13,632 bases of DNA from the NCBI GenBank assembly GCA_015680635.1, contig JAABOA010000528.1:1-13632 (forward strand), written 5' to 3'. Positions 1 to 9,341 of this stretch are shown one piece after another (positions within the stretch are counted from its first letter, which is position 1; the number at the start of each line of letters is the position of its first letter). Source of the DNA: Lunasporangiospora selenospora (taxonomy: Eukaryota > Mortierellomycota > Mortierellomycetes > Mortierellales > Mortierellaceae). A program made the position numbers and the translations under genes. The notes under the pieces are model-generated. The model saw only the letters and a program-made list of their open reading frames with translations. It was not told where the DNA came from and searched no databases.

Positions 1-70
1 AAGGAAAAGGAAAGCGACCCATTCCTTCTCCTAACCCCTTTCCCTTCCCTTTCGTCCCATCTCACCTCTT
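1..70. other. 3' flank of the F-box/LRR-like gene
   Basis: Pyrimidine-rich on the plus strand and purine-rich as transcribed from the minus-strand gene. No AATAAA is visible before the window edge, so the polyadenylation site is either non-canonical or outside the window. Confidence 0.4.
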
Positions 71-2276
71 TTACCGTTCAAACCGAACTGCAATACCCTC
101 TGGCAAAGTACCCATCCATTGATCCACTTGTGATCTATCAAGAGATTGCTGGGGTCTGACCAAGACGGTCAACGTCTCAAGAGTCGTCATTCGATCCACA
201 ATCATGGATTTGAGTTGGTGCAAGCAAAACGGTTGACCAAGTGTCCCGAAACAAAACTCGAGAGAGGTCAGATCTGGAAGGAACTTTGTTAACTTTGTCA
301 AGTCGGTTGGCTGGGATACTCCACTTGGTCGCTGTTCAGACTGATCTGCTGGACGAGGTTGCGCCGGGGAGGGCTCGATTAGACCTGGTTTTGAGTAATG
401 GGGATCAAAGGCTAGATAATCTTTAAGATTAAACTCGATGACCAGATCCTGGAGTCGATGAGTTCGCTGAAAGATGGCGTTTAGGATATCAGAGCGGGTG
501 TAATAGACGCCTGCGCCTCCTAGACGAAGGCTAGTTAATGTCTCTGCAAAAGGGAAGCAACGCTCTGAAAAGTTGGTCTATAGTTGACAAATATGCGCGA
601 GAGCAACAACAGAGATATGAATAAATAAATAAATGGTCAGGTCTTTCTTTTTGTATGAATCTCTCATTGACTTGTGCAGGGTTATAAGAAAACGCTGGAA
701 TGTCGCACAGAACCCTTACCGCTTGCATATACAAGTAATTCAGTCTCTGGAAACAGGGCGCTTTGTAAAGCTGCTCCAGCTCCAGGTTACCTAGAGTGCC
801 TCCACTGACATAGGTTTGAAAAAGCAGCCTCTTAAACAAGTGTCTCGGCAACTGCTCCGCTTCTCGTCCAACTTTTTTCCCAGGAATAAACTGGGGCAGA
901 GTCGAGAATAGAGTGCCATCATCGAGTTGGTCCATAGCTGTTGTCGTTGTGTCGCCAATGCTCGGATCATCACTCGAATCCGTGGGCTGGGAACAGAACT
1001 GGATGAAATCGAAAATCGCTTGCCGAGTTCCTAGAGGGATGTCGCATTCAAAGATCACAAGGTTGGGTCGGTCCCTCAATAGGCTGATCGGATTCAGACC
1101 CCAATGCATGTCCTTGCACCAGTATCTCAAGCCCGTCAGATTTTTAAACAAAATCAACTCGTTATCGTCTGTGGTCTCTCCTCCGCCTGTCGCAACCGCT
1201 CCTGCAGAGTCCGCCATATTAAGCGCTTTGGTAAACCGTAGTGAAGTGCCGAGTTGGCGAGATTGGCTATCACAGACTGCCATTTCAAGAAAATCGAGTC
1301 TCGGAAAGAGCCTATCTAGTTCGACAACAGACTCTCGGCGAAAAACACTCGAATCAAGGATAAGGTCCTTTACGTTTGGATACGTCTTGAGCGAATCACA
1401 ATCCTGAAAACCGCTCACGACACCATAGCTCTCCAAGGGAAAATCAAGCATAACACCCTTCATCGACAACGATCTGAGAGATGGGAACGCGTCCAAAAAT
1501 GCTCTCAAGGTACCATACTCCAACAATGCACTGGTGTCTCCATCCCGATGAGATGATTTCGGAATTTCGATCGAGAAGGACTCTAGGATTGAGTTTTGGG
1601 GATGGTTCAAGTAGTTCGACCTGCCATGGTCGTGAGTATCCTCCAGAGAACCGTTTTCGTTGCATTCCACGGCGTGGGTCTCTTCCCTGGAGATGACCTT
1701 TTCTTTCCCTGTCAAAGTGCTAGTCACGGCCTGCATAACCTCAGTCAATGGCATGTAACCTCCAACCACCAAAGTCAAACCTCTCATCGCGGGAAGTCTC
1801 TTCAGGATAGACTTGATCCCATCTGGATCCGAGAGCAGCTTGGGTTGCTTCAGCGAAATGGTTACCCGATCTAGTGGTGCTAGAGGGTGGGACCGAAGCA
1901 TGGACCGATAGACCTCTAGGGCTTCCAAAAGAGGATATAGCTCAGGCATTTGTCCTGACATATCAGAGACTGGTAGGCTCAAGTCTAACTCCAAGGCCCT
2001 GACCTTGAAAAAGGACTCTGCTGAAGCCAAGAGCGTGAGAGCTTCCGAATCCACGAATGCTGACAAGTCAGGCCACCGGAGCGTTAATGCAGGAGGGAAA
2101 AGTTGATAAAAGAATCGATTCAAACGTCGAAGCTTGGCCATGGTCTTGGGCCGAAGGTACTGTAACACTGCTTCGCGGAGCTCAGGGATTACCCAAGTCC
2201 GTTGCAGTGCAGATTTGGACTCTGGGGTTTGACAGACCCCGAAAGGCCACTGGCTATTGTTGCTTGATGGATCCAT
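71..2276 (-). CDS. F-box/LRR-like protein, two exons, 687 aa
   Basis: Exons are 2276-720 and 577-71, joined in phase 0 across a GTAAGG...TATAG intron. Splicing fuses a 519-codon exon to a 168-codon exon ending in TAA. Residues about 27-69 form an F-box-like helix set: TWVIPELREAVLQYL, then a basic helix (MAKLRRLNRFFYQLF). F-boxes bind Skp1 in SCF ubiquitin ligases. The rest has irregular leucine-rich units, for example around FPSLRSLSM, PNVKDLILD, FPRLDFLEM, TLTSLRLGG and LPDLTSLEF, which in this family usually form the substrate-binding solenoid. The ATG at 2276 was chosen because the open frame extends upstream only to a TTG, and the next ATG (residue 46) would cut the F-box. The target is unknown. 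F-box identity comes from pattern, not a profile score; the gene structure is firmer than the function. Confidence 0.75.
578..719 (-). other. Intron of the F-box/LRR-like gene (142 nt, phase 0)
   Basis: The donor is GTAAGG directly after a GCG codon. The acceptor is TATAG, with a possible CTGAC branch site within the intron. Removing it puts the two long open frames in register. The intron contains no stop in the frame of exon 1, so retention would read on to a TAG at 533-531. Confidence 0.7.
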
Positions 2277-2596
2277 GAGGAACAAAGGCTGAGCACAAAC
2301 TGGACGGAGTACAGAGTTTTAGTGGTTTTTTTGTGCGAAAGGGAAATCGGGATGGAGAATCGCAAGCCAAGACAATGATTGAAATGGACAAAGAATGAAT
2401 GAATTGGAAGAAGCGAGAAGAATGGAATCCTCTCCCCTCACTTCTCTTTGTTTGCTTTTTTTTGTGTCGCTTCCACTTCTCTTCTCGTTGAAGGACTCAT
2501 AGGGGGGGGAGGAGCATTTCTCTGTTTTCGCTTCGCCCCCAGACAAACAAAGCCCAACAGGCTCGAATTAGCAAGGCCTACATACTGCATGATTAT
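2277..2596 (-). promoter_or_regulatory. Promoter and 5' leader region of the F-box/LRR-like gene
   Basis: This is the gap between the SGD1 3' end and the F-box start codon, so it must hold the F-box promoter. On the coding strand it carries a C-run (opposite the plus-strand G8 near 2501-2510) and purine-rich patches. I see no clear TATA box and no convincing gene; the 75-codon minus-strand frame here is low complexity. Confidence 0.4.
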
Positions 2597-2602
2597 TTTA
2601 TT
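2597..2602 (-). terminator. Polyadenylation signal AATAAA of SGD1
   Basis: AATAAA lies 14 nt after the SGD1 TAG stop on the minus strand, inside an A/T-rich patch. The position is close to the stop but plausible for a short fungal 3' UTR. Confidence 0.55.
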
Positions 2603-2615
2603 CTAAACAAAAAGA

Positions 2616-5600
2616 CTAGAATCGTCCTCCAGTCTTCACGGCACTGCCAAGGATCTCACGCACCGTAGTACATCCCCACCGGACAGTTTCCTTCTCTTGC
2701 TCAGTTTGACACACCTGGCCCTTCTTGACAAAAGCCTGCAAAAAGAAAATGATCCCCTGCGCCAGCGTTGGATTCACGGCAGCTCGGATAAAGATGTCTG
2801 CCAGCGCCTGCGCGTTCAGCTTGGCCTTTTCCTTTGAAGATCCGCTCTTAGGCTTGGATACCTGATCCTGTTGAAGAGGCGAATGGAGCTGAGGCTGTGA
2901 AGACAAGATGATGTTGGTCATCAAAAGCTGGAAGAAAAGCATTGGCTGCTCGGGCAAGGACGTAAAGGTGACCGTCTTGAGCATGACGAGCGACAGATCA
3001 TGGGACTTGATCAAGAAAGAGTACATCTTGCTCAGGTTCACAATCCTCCGCAATGGCACTTTTTTGTCATTACTGACGCCATCGTCAAGACCGATAACCT
3101 GTCCATCCTTAACCTTTTCCATGCCGCCTACATCAGTGGCACCCATCTCGCGAAGAAGGTCCCAGAGTGCGTATTGGAAAGTGATCTTGAACGAGTGGTC
3201 ATGTTGGCAAAGGCGCTGGCTCACTAAGGTGTAGTAAGGGTTATAGACCTTTTCCTAAGAGACGTGAATCAATGGAGACCATGGAAGAGTAGAAATGTTA
3301 GCTCGCCTCCATATGCAATATATATAATTATATGCGACCCTGCTGAATAGACTTACATTGCCAGCACAGTGCAGCAAGACTCGAACAATCTCTCGCTGCT
3401 GAACTTCCTTGAGACCAAGTTTAAGCAGTCGTTCAAACGCATCCATGAAATCCTCGCTGCTCATCAGGACAACAAAGATACTCCTGCGAATATCGGTATT
3501 CATTCCATTCCTCTTGGCAAGCTTGACAAGTTCATTCTCAGCCTCGAGGAGATCATCCGCTGTGGTTGTTGAGTAAGATTGCTGTCGTGAGCTCTCCTCG
3601 CCGACCATGTTGTTCTTCCAGCTGGATCCGACCAACCACCATTTGCCCTTGGTGCCGACCTGTCGAATATCAGTCAACCCAGCACGCATTGGCTCACTTG
3701 GGAAGGTGGTCCGTTTCCGGCTCAATCCGGACAAAAACTTCTTCATCCTCGTAGTGCTCTCAGCAATTGTTCCAGATGTGGTCGAATTGGTCGTAGGGCC
3801 CTTCATCCGATTCGCCTTAAGTGCTGTAAGAGTCTCAAGCAGATATCTCGTACGAGATGTAACGGGGGATGAATTGGTGCTGCCAGCCTTGGCTGACACC
3901 TCGTTCGAAAGGACAGTAAACTCTTGGACGACTGTCTTTAACGTTGTGGGGTCATCCTGTCGAAGCTGATATCCTGAGGTTTTGACAATTTTGACAACCA
4001 ACTCGACATTCAACTCTGAAAGCTCGGTCATGAACCATCGGATAAGTTCATAAACAAGAATACAGGCAACGACCTGCATGTTATACAGTTCCGATACAAG
4101 AACGATCAAGTTGGTGCATTGCTTGACAGCACTCAGGGTCTCATCGGTCATCTCTGTACTCTTTGTGCTGGAGGCAAACGAGTGGTGTTTGTCGAATTGC
4201 TCGATCAAGGTTTGAACGAAATGGGCCGCAAACTCGATTCCGACGAGACGGTATAAACTGGCGACTACAGTTGCATAGAGAATCACAAACGAGTCCAAAA
4301 GGTTTGCCTTTGAGGAAATCGAGGCCAAAATCATATCCGTGATGGTCTCCGTCACATCTAGAGAACCATAAAAAGAATAGTAAAAGTTAACTCGTATGTT
4401 CAATTGTGCAAAAGAGAAAAAAAAAGCAATGAGTGCCGTATCGAGAATACTCACCAGCTCTAGGGTATTTGCGATACAGCCCCTCAATATCGAGGAGGAT
4501 TGCCTCAATATTGCTTTCACTCAACTTGTTGAGTAATCCCTGAAGCTGTCTTCGAAGACGAAGCAACTCCTCTGTATTTTGGCGAGGAATCGCTTTAGCG
4601 AGAGCTGCAGCTCCACTCTCTGATGCTGAAGCCGAAGCGGCGGCTGCGGCTGCAGCACGGAGGTGTGGTGGAAGATACTTTCCTGTCAATGCAGCAGAGG
4701 CTGATGTCGGAACTTTAGTTGCATTTTCGCCAGATGTTTTTCCTGCTGTATCCACTTCTGTATCTGATTCAGCGTCGTCATTATCGTCTTCATCTTCGTC
4801 CTCGTCCTCGTCCTCGTCCTCATCATCTTCAGAGTCCCACTCCATCTCCTCATCGTCCATGAGATCATCATCCTCATCCTCCTCGTCGCTGTAGTCTCCT
4901 TCCAATGCTGCTGTGAGTTCATCTAGAGCCTCATCATCTTCATCATCCTCGTCATCTGATCCTAACATATCGTCATCTAACTCATCCATATCGGAATCTT
5001 CCAGGTCTTCAGAATCTACACCCTCAAGCTCTTCGTCAAAGCTATCTTCATTGTCGTCATCCTCGCTTTCACTCTGGATATCGATCGCTTTCCGCTTCTT
5101 GTCTGCCGATCCTGATGACGATGGTAACACTGGCTTGCTCTTCTTGGAGGCCTGTACGAGTCCTCTCTTGGCTGTCTCGACTCCTGTACTGCCCCTTGAT
5201 CCAATCTCGATACCATCCAGTAGATCTCCAAGGCCGTCATCAGTAAACATCTTTTTGGATGAAATCTTGCCCGAGTCCTTTCTCTTGAACCCAAGCATTT
5301 TTTCGTAATGTCGAATATATTGTTCATCCTCGTTCATGCCAGCATTTAGTGCTGATCCAACGCTATCCCCTACCATGCCGTCTTCCTGCAACATGGCATA
5401 GAATGCAGGGTTGGTCTTTGCAAGCTTTTCGAGTCGTCGTGCATCGAGTTCATCGGAGCCCTTTTCTTGTTTAGAGGATGCTTTTTTGGTCTGGTCACTA
5501 TCCTTGCCCTTCTGCTTCTTTTTCGTCTTGTCCTTTTGATCGTTAGCAATAGCGGTGACCAAGGTCTCGCCATCATGCTCATCCAAATTGACCTCAAGCT

Positions 5601-6070
5601 GCGATCCAAGTTTCCTCTTCTTGTTGCTCTTCTTGTTGCTGTTAGCCTGTGAGTTGACGGCCTGTGGAATAGGTTCCATGTGCTGCTGTCGTCTCAAAAG
5701 TTCAATCTTGGACAAAGTCTTGGGACGATTCTTTTTCTTGTCAACGCGCTCTTTTTTTCTGCGCAGCTTGCGCGACGCAGCCTTGTTCTTAAACTTTTTG
5801 CTGAAATCACGGTCGTCTCCGTCCGCAAAGAACTTGGAGGTAGCTAATAAGGAAGCGGTTCGTAAGTGGCTAGAGAATGGAATTGGGGTACATTGCATGA
5901 GCATCCGGTCATATTTGTGTTCATGAGCCCTTACCATGCTCCATCTCCGCACTCAATGCTTGGGGGAGGACAGTGGTGCTTGTCTTTTGGCGTCCTCCTG
6001 AGGTGTGGCCACCTCTTCCACCGCCTCTTCTGCCGCCTCTTCCTCTTCCTCGTGTGAATGGTGGTGCCAT
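2616..6070 (-). CDS. SGD1: SGD1/NOM1-family nucleolar MIF4G-MA3 protein, four exons, 1054 aa
   Basis: Exons are 6070-5935, 5843-4455, 4357-3357 and 3254-2616; lengths and phases close exactly to 1055 codons. Yeast Sgd1 and human NOM1 are nucleolar proteins needed for 18S rRNA/40S maturation; Sgd1 works with the DEAD-box helicase Fal1 (eIF4A3-like). Order seen: a Gly/Arg-rich N-terminus (residues 7-27), a Lys/Arg-rich nuclear/nucleolar targeting stretch (60-90), a long Asp/Glu tract (about 300-405), the motif KYLPPHLR (434-441) followed by poly-Ala, MIF4G (about 463-700), a family-typical KWWLVGSSW (about 747), then MA3 (about 792-905) with SSEDFMDAFERLLKLGL and REIVRVLLHC. Exon 4 opens with EKVYNPYYTLVSQRLCQHD, as expected. 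It is longer than yeast or human homologues (about 860-900 aa), mostly from disordered and acidic sequence. The start ATG has an AAC-ATG-G context. No clear N-terminal RVxF (PP1-docking) motif is seen. Confidence 0.94.
3255..3356 (-). other. SGD1 intron 3 (102 nt, phase 0)
   Basis: Donor GTAAGT follows the GGC AAT codons, the acceptor is CTCTTAG, and a GCTAAC branch-like site lies inside. It splits the MA3 domain; joining restores the conserved CAGN/EKVYNPYY junction. Confidence 0.9.
4358..4454 (-). other. SGD1 intron 2 (97 nt, phase 1)
   Basis: Donor is GTGAGT and acceptor is TCTCTAG. Splicing gives YRKYPRA/DVTETITDMI, which matches the early MIF4G helix sequence expected in this family. 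The intron carries a poly-T stretch on the coding strand. Confidence 0.9.
4779..4848. repeat. Asp/Glu-coding trinucleotide/hexanucleotide repeat in SGD1
   Basis: Four perfect GTCCTC units (plus strand) lie at 4798-4821, flanked by degenerate TCATCT/TCGTCC triplets. On the coding strand these are alternating GAG/GAC codons within the acidic tract, about residues 387-394. Such repeats commonly vary in length between strains. Confidence 0.85.
5844..5934 (-). other. SGD1 intron 1 (91 nt, phase 1)
   Basis: Donor is GTAAGG and acceptor is CTTATTAG. Joining gives LSAEMEH/ATSKFFADGDD in frame and connects the Gly/Arg-rich first exon to the body of the protein. Confidence 0.85.
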
Positions 6071-6108
6071 GTTGAGTTGAAGAAGGTTGAGTGACAAGAC
6101 TGTTTCAT
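5953..6108 (-). promoter_or_regulatory. Upstream ORF overlapping the SGD1 start codon (51 codons plus stop)
   Basis: An ATG at 6108-6106, with G at -3, lies 38 nt before the SGD1 ATG in another frame. It runs across the main start and ends at a TGA (5955-5953) still inside SGD1 exon 1. It would encode a Glu-rich peptide from the same bases that encode the Gly/Arg-rich N-terminus. Whether it is in the mRNA depends on the transcription start; the sequence just upstream (T-run then AACAG) could also be a splice acceptor. Confidence 0.45.
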
Positions 6109-6271
6109 GGCTCTGTTAAAAAAATGAATAAACAACTTCGCAGTCACTACCGCGTTTCTTATCCTTTGTTTCAAATTTAGAAGGCCCTTGAATCTCTATG
6201 AAGCATGAATCCAGTTATAGCCACGCATACACTATTCTCCTGTCGACTAGGACGACATAATAAACTATTAC
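6071..6271 (-). promoter_or_regulatory. Proximal promoter/5' leader region of SGD1
   Basis: Immediately upstream of the SGD1 start. I see no obvious TATA box or canonical ribosome-biogenesis elements. A T-run followed by AACAG at about 6114-6126 on the coding strand is the only splice- or initiation-like signal noted. Confidence 0.35.
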
Positions 6272-7867
6272 CTCTGCATTCCAAATAGAAGGCGGCGGCC
6301 ATTGTTTGAGAATCGAAATGAACCACACATGCCCTTTAGATAAATTTTGCAGGAAGTCTCGACAACCGACAAAGTCCTGCTCGACTTCATCGGCTTTCCA
6401 GGTGCCAATGACAGCCATGATACAGAACTTTTAGCAATATCAAAGATTCTGCACAGCTTTGAGAATCGCGAGAAACTCAGTCGCTGATCGTCAAAGAACA
6501 CATCACATCTGCCGCTCTTCAAGGGCAAATGTGCAGGCAGAGTGACTAAACACGACCCAACAGATACTGCTAGCGTTCGTTGAGATGCCAGGTACCACCA
6601 TCGTCTATGCTACACAAAGCTTCTAGCAATGACGCAAGCCCTGTATAGTGTTGGGATACTTTCATATAATACACAAAAGGGGACTCTATTGGAAGTCTTC
6701 TACTTTTGTTCTCAATGTACCCATCTGTGTCTCTTGAATCGCGTCATGTTACTGTTTTAGAAATCATCGAGCTGCTTCTCCACACCCTCTAGGGAACGAC
6801 CGCACTCTGTTACGCTTGCATCCCGAAGTGGAGGAAGGTCGTGTACAAGCTCCGCAATAGGCTTCGTTATGTTGTCAAGACCCGCATTTTTTTCTGGCCC
6901 TGCATTCAGCAGCGATACTTGAAGACTAGCTGATATACAGCTTTCTGCTTGATGAATCAGGTTACACAACACTCCAAAAGAGGTTTTGCCAGTTACGTGC
7001 AGGCTCCCACAACAAATGCTTGGCCCTGACCAACGCCCAAGATCCTGATTTTCTCTGGATCGCAGCCCGTCTTGACAACATTGCGGATCCCGGTCAAAAA
7101 ATAAGGTGCCCCTCTTAAGGTAGTGGTGACTTGAGAGGGTAAGGCATCCATGATACTGTTTGGGTGTCACCTGTATCGAACCGATTGCAGCTTTTTGTCC
7201 TTGGAAGCGAGCGGCTGGATCTAGAAGTCGTTTACTAGAATAGTGTCTCGAAGAATGTTAGCCTATTGGCTGTAGTCTGCAGTCCCAAAATCTGTTGATG
7301 GGCCCTTGGGTATCTGTCAACGACATTAATCTGACCGCAGCCTAGACGCCGCCCCTGCTTCACTGGCAAACGTTTATACTCTCTTTAGTGACATCTGAAG
7401 GGGGCCTCTTTGCGGGAAACCCAGGGCCTTGGTACGAGAGAAAGTCTTGTATACCATCCTTAGCCAATTTGTCTGCAGGTGTCAAAAGGAGAAAATAGCT
7501 TTGTATGTTATCAAAGCATTCACCTCGATCGAACTTTTGTCCAAATAAACGACACAAGACCGCACTCTGAAAGCAATACAGTCAGTAGCAGCATCATACA
7601 GAGCATAATTAATTCAGAGCATGAGAAGTTGTTAAAAGAACAGGTATAGGAACACCAAAAGGCGAATTGAAAGCAAGAGTCACCAAGAAGTACAGGATCA
7701 GAACAACCACAACAACCACCAAAACTCCTTTACTACCGTCTAACTGGAGTTTACATCAGCACGGTGAAGAGGTCATCAAGTTCCATGTCGTCCACTGCGA
7801 TCCAGAACTAGGGCTGGAGGGGCTTTAGTACATCTCCATCAACATTGACAGCAACAATTATTTGCAG
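6272..7867 (-). pseudogene. Decayed protein-coding gene, family not recognised
   Basis: No intact frame crosses this stretch, but protein-like segments follow one another on the minus strand. (i) 7867-7751, with FWIAVDDMELDDLFTVLM and one internal TAG. (ii) 7566-7360, 68 codons preceded by a CTGAC...TTGCTTTCAG acceptor, with LTPADKLAKDGIQDFL and GPGFPAKRPPSD. (iii) 7151-6993, a 52-codon ATG frame with APYFLTGIRNVVKTG and KIRILGVGQGQAFVVGAC. (iv) about 6990-6757, in another frame, with TGKTSFGVL and ending KQLDDF. (v) 6743-6570, with IESPFVYYMKVSQHYTGL. (vi) 6418-6272, starting MAVIGTWKADEVEQDF. Segments alternate between frames and stops interrupt them, fitting frameshift decay, although some breaks might be introns. 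A TATA-like stretch lies upstream at 7931-7950. I cannot name the family; a fungus-specific family with intact copies elsewhere is the likeliest source. Confidence 0.4.
7110..7139. repeat. Small hairpin (10-bp stem, 10-nt loop)
   Basis: 7110-7119 (CCCTCTTAAG) pairs with 7130-7139 (CTTGAGAGGG), with one mismatch that is a G-U pair in RNA. It lies inside the decayed gene and may be chance. Confidence 0.3.
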
Positions 7868-7930
7868 CCCAAGCTAGTAATAAAAGAACCCACTAAAGAA
7901 ATCAAAGACAGCGAGATGGTTGACCTACCC

Positions 7931-7950
7931 TATATGTATAAATAAATATT
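7931..7950 (-). promoter_or_regulatory. TATA-like A/T stretch upstream of the decayed gene
   Basis: The minus strand reads AATATTTATTTATACATATA. It lies about 65 nt before the first protein-like segment of the decayed gene, so it may be the remnant of its core promoter. Alternatively it is simply A/T-rich intergenic sequence. Confidence 0.25.
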
Positions 7951-8761
7951 GCCTCGCCTTCTTCAAAAAAAATTGAATAGGAAGTGAGTAAAACTAAACA
8001 CGAAAACATACCTCTAATGAAAGATAAAAACAATAACTACTTCTATGGATATTACTACTTCTACTACACTATTAAAATGACCACAAAAGAGAACTCCACA
8101 GTGCCTGTTCAGTCCCACTCCCCTCCAAAAAATAGGTACCCAGTGGGATCGACTATGGTGTTTTCAAACCAGAACAAACAAGATGAGGAAAAGCCGGTCC
8201 CCGATTGCAACTTTTCAGAGCAACAATTTGGACCGGTATTGTGAGGTTGAGCGGAGTATCGCTGCTTGAAAAAATCTTTTCTAAATCTTTTCTGGTCCCA
8301 TTGAGATCAAAGTCACTTTTGCGCCGTTTCCAAGCCCCTCCAAATCACCGTCTCCTATAAGTAGAGCGGTCCTGCCCAAGTTTTTTGATCCTTACTTCAG
8401 GAGTGGGCATCGTTGATACAGTGACTCCAGCTTGCTGGTCAGTCCTGTGTTGGCCTTGCACTCGGCACTAGGCATCTCTCACCGCCATGATGTATATCTG
8501 CGGCCGGCTACTTCGAGACCGATACGTAGGGATTGTAGCGTTTTCACCTTCGGGAGGATTTGCTCTCTCTGCACGCAATCGCCATTCTTTGCCAGGTGGA
8601 GTTAGGCCATATGGCCCATGCTTCATGTGGAAAACCGGCGAAGGTATATCCCCCATCTTAATAATTATCAATCTTAATTAAAAAAAAAAAAGGAAGGTCC
8701 ATGCTGGTTGGTGGCAATTTTTTTTCAGTAACACCGAAGAGAATCATGAGGAGCAAAGAAA
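7951..8761. other. Intergenic stretch without a supported gene
   Basis: Frames of 86 codons (7984-8244, plus, GTG start) and 64-67 codons (8468-8681, both strands) are short, overlap each other on opposite strands, and have no splice or family support. The stretch holds an 11-bp tandem duplication and a run of 12 A at its right end. I see no tRNA or other RNA gene. Confidence 0.4.
8272..8293. repeat. 11-bp perfect tandem duplication
   Basis: AAATCTTTTCT occurs twice head to tail (8272-8282, 8283-8293). This is a small slippage-type duplication. Confidence 0.8.
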
Positions 8762-8765
8762 AAGA

Positions 8766-8830
8766 TGCAAATCTGCGCGTGTGTCTCCGTTTCTGTGTAT
8801 CTGTGTGTCTGGTTTTGTGTTGTGTGTTCC
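8766..8830. repeat. GT-rich simple sequence
   Basis: An imperfect GTGT/TCTGTGT run. Its reverse strand gives the His/Thr/Ser-rich low-complexity frame of 8725-9387, which is why that frame is not called a gene. Confidence 0.7.
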
Positions 8831-9141
8831 AGGACGTCCTGGCAAAAACGGACTCCTAACTGCCAACGTTTGCAGCCTGCCGTTGTGAGAGAAGAGAGGG
8901 GAAGGGGAGACGAGAGTGGAAGTGGGTGCAGCTGGGTTGAATCAAACGTGGGTGCAGAGTGTAATGGAACCATGAAGTGGTCAAGAGTACTCGATTGCAG
9001 CATGTAAGTGGCAGGAACCAGGACCTTGCACGTTGGAAAGGTGTCTGTCTGTTGAGAGTGGGATGGAATCCACGAACTGATCCGGAAAGAGGTATTGGAC
9101 ACCCAAGAATGGTTGGTAGGAACCCAATGCAGGAGAGAGAA

Positions 9142-9157
9142 GTGTGTGTGTGTGTGT
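9142..9157. repeat. (GT)8 microsatellite
   Basis: Eight GT units, followed by further GT-rich sequence to about 9168. It lies upstream of the large plus-strand gene, possibly within its distal promoter. Confidence 0.85.
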
Positions 9158-9341
9158 CGGTGTGCGTTTATACGTGAGTGCAGGTGAATGAGAAAGAGTG
9201 CAACAGGGATGAATGACAGTGCAATTCTCTTTCTCAAGCTGCAATCTTGTCTCCCTGTCGATCCATCCCCACTGACATTGTGTACCTGCTCTCCCCAAAG
9301 GTGGGTGTCTATGCCAAAAGCACTCTTCGGAAAATTAATGT

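Noticed and set aside
913-1407. 164-codon frame on the plus strand
   Set aside because: Antisense to the F-box/LRR-like exon; no start context, no homology, and the opposite frame is far longer and splices cleanly.
4913-5308. 131-codon Ser-rich frame on the plus strand
   Set aside because: Complement of the GAT/GAA-rich acidic tract of SGD1; typical shadow frame.
6757-7170. 137-codon minus-strand frame taken as one intact gene
   Set aside because: It opens on GTG, and across 7151-6993 a different frame on the same strand reads more like protein. Better explained as one segment of a frameshifted relic.
8111-8154. Imperfect inverted repeat AGTCCCACT / AGTGGGATCGACT
   Set aside because: The stem is interrupted by a 4-nt bulge with a long loop; expected by chance at this length.
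7984-8244. 86-codon plus-strand frame, Tyr/Asn-rich at its start
   Set aside because: Opens on GTG (first ATG at 8020), with a low-complexity beginning and no recognisable domain or splice site; not enough to call a gene.
8468-8681. Overlapping short frames on both strands (67 and 64 codons)
   Set aside because: They overlap almost fully on opposite strands with nothing to favour either; one opens in the A/T-rich patch.
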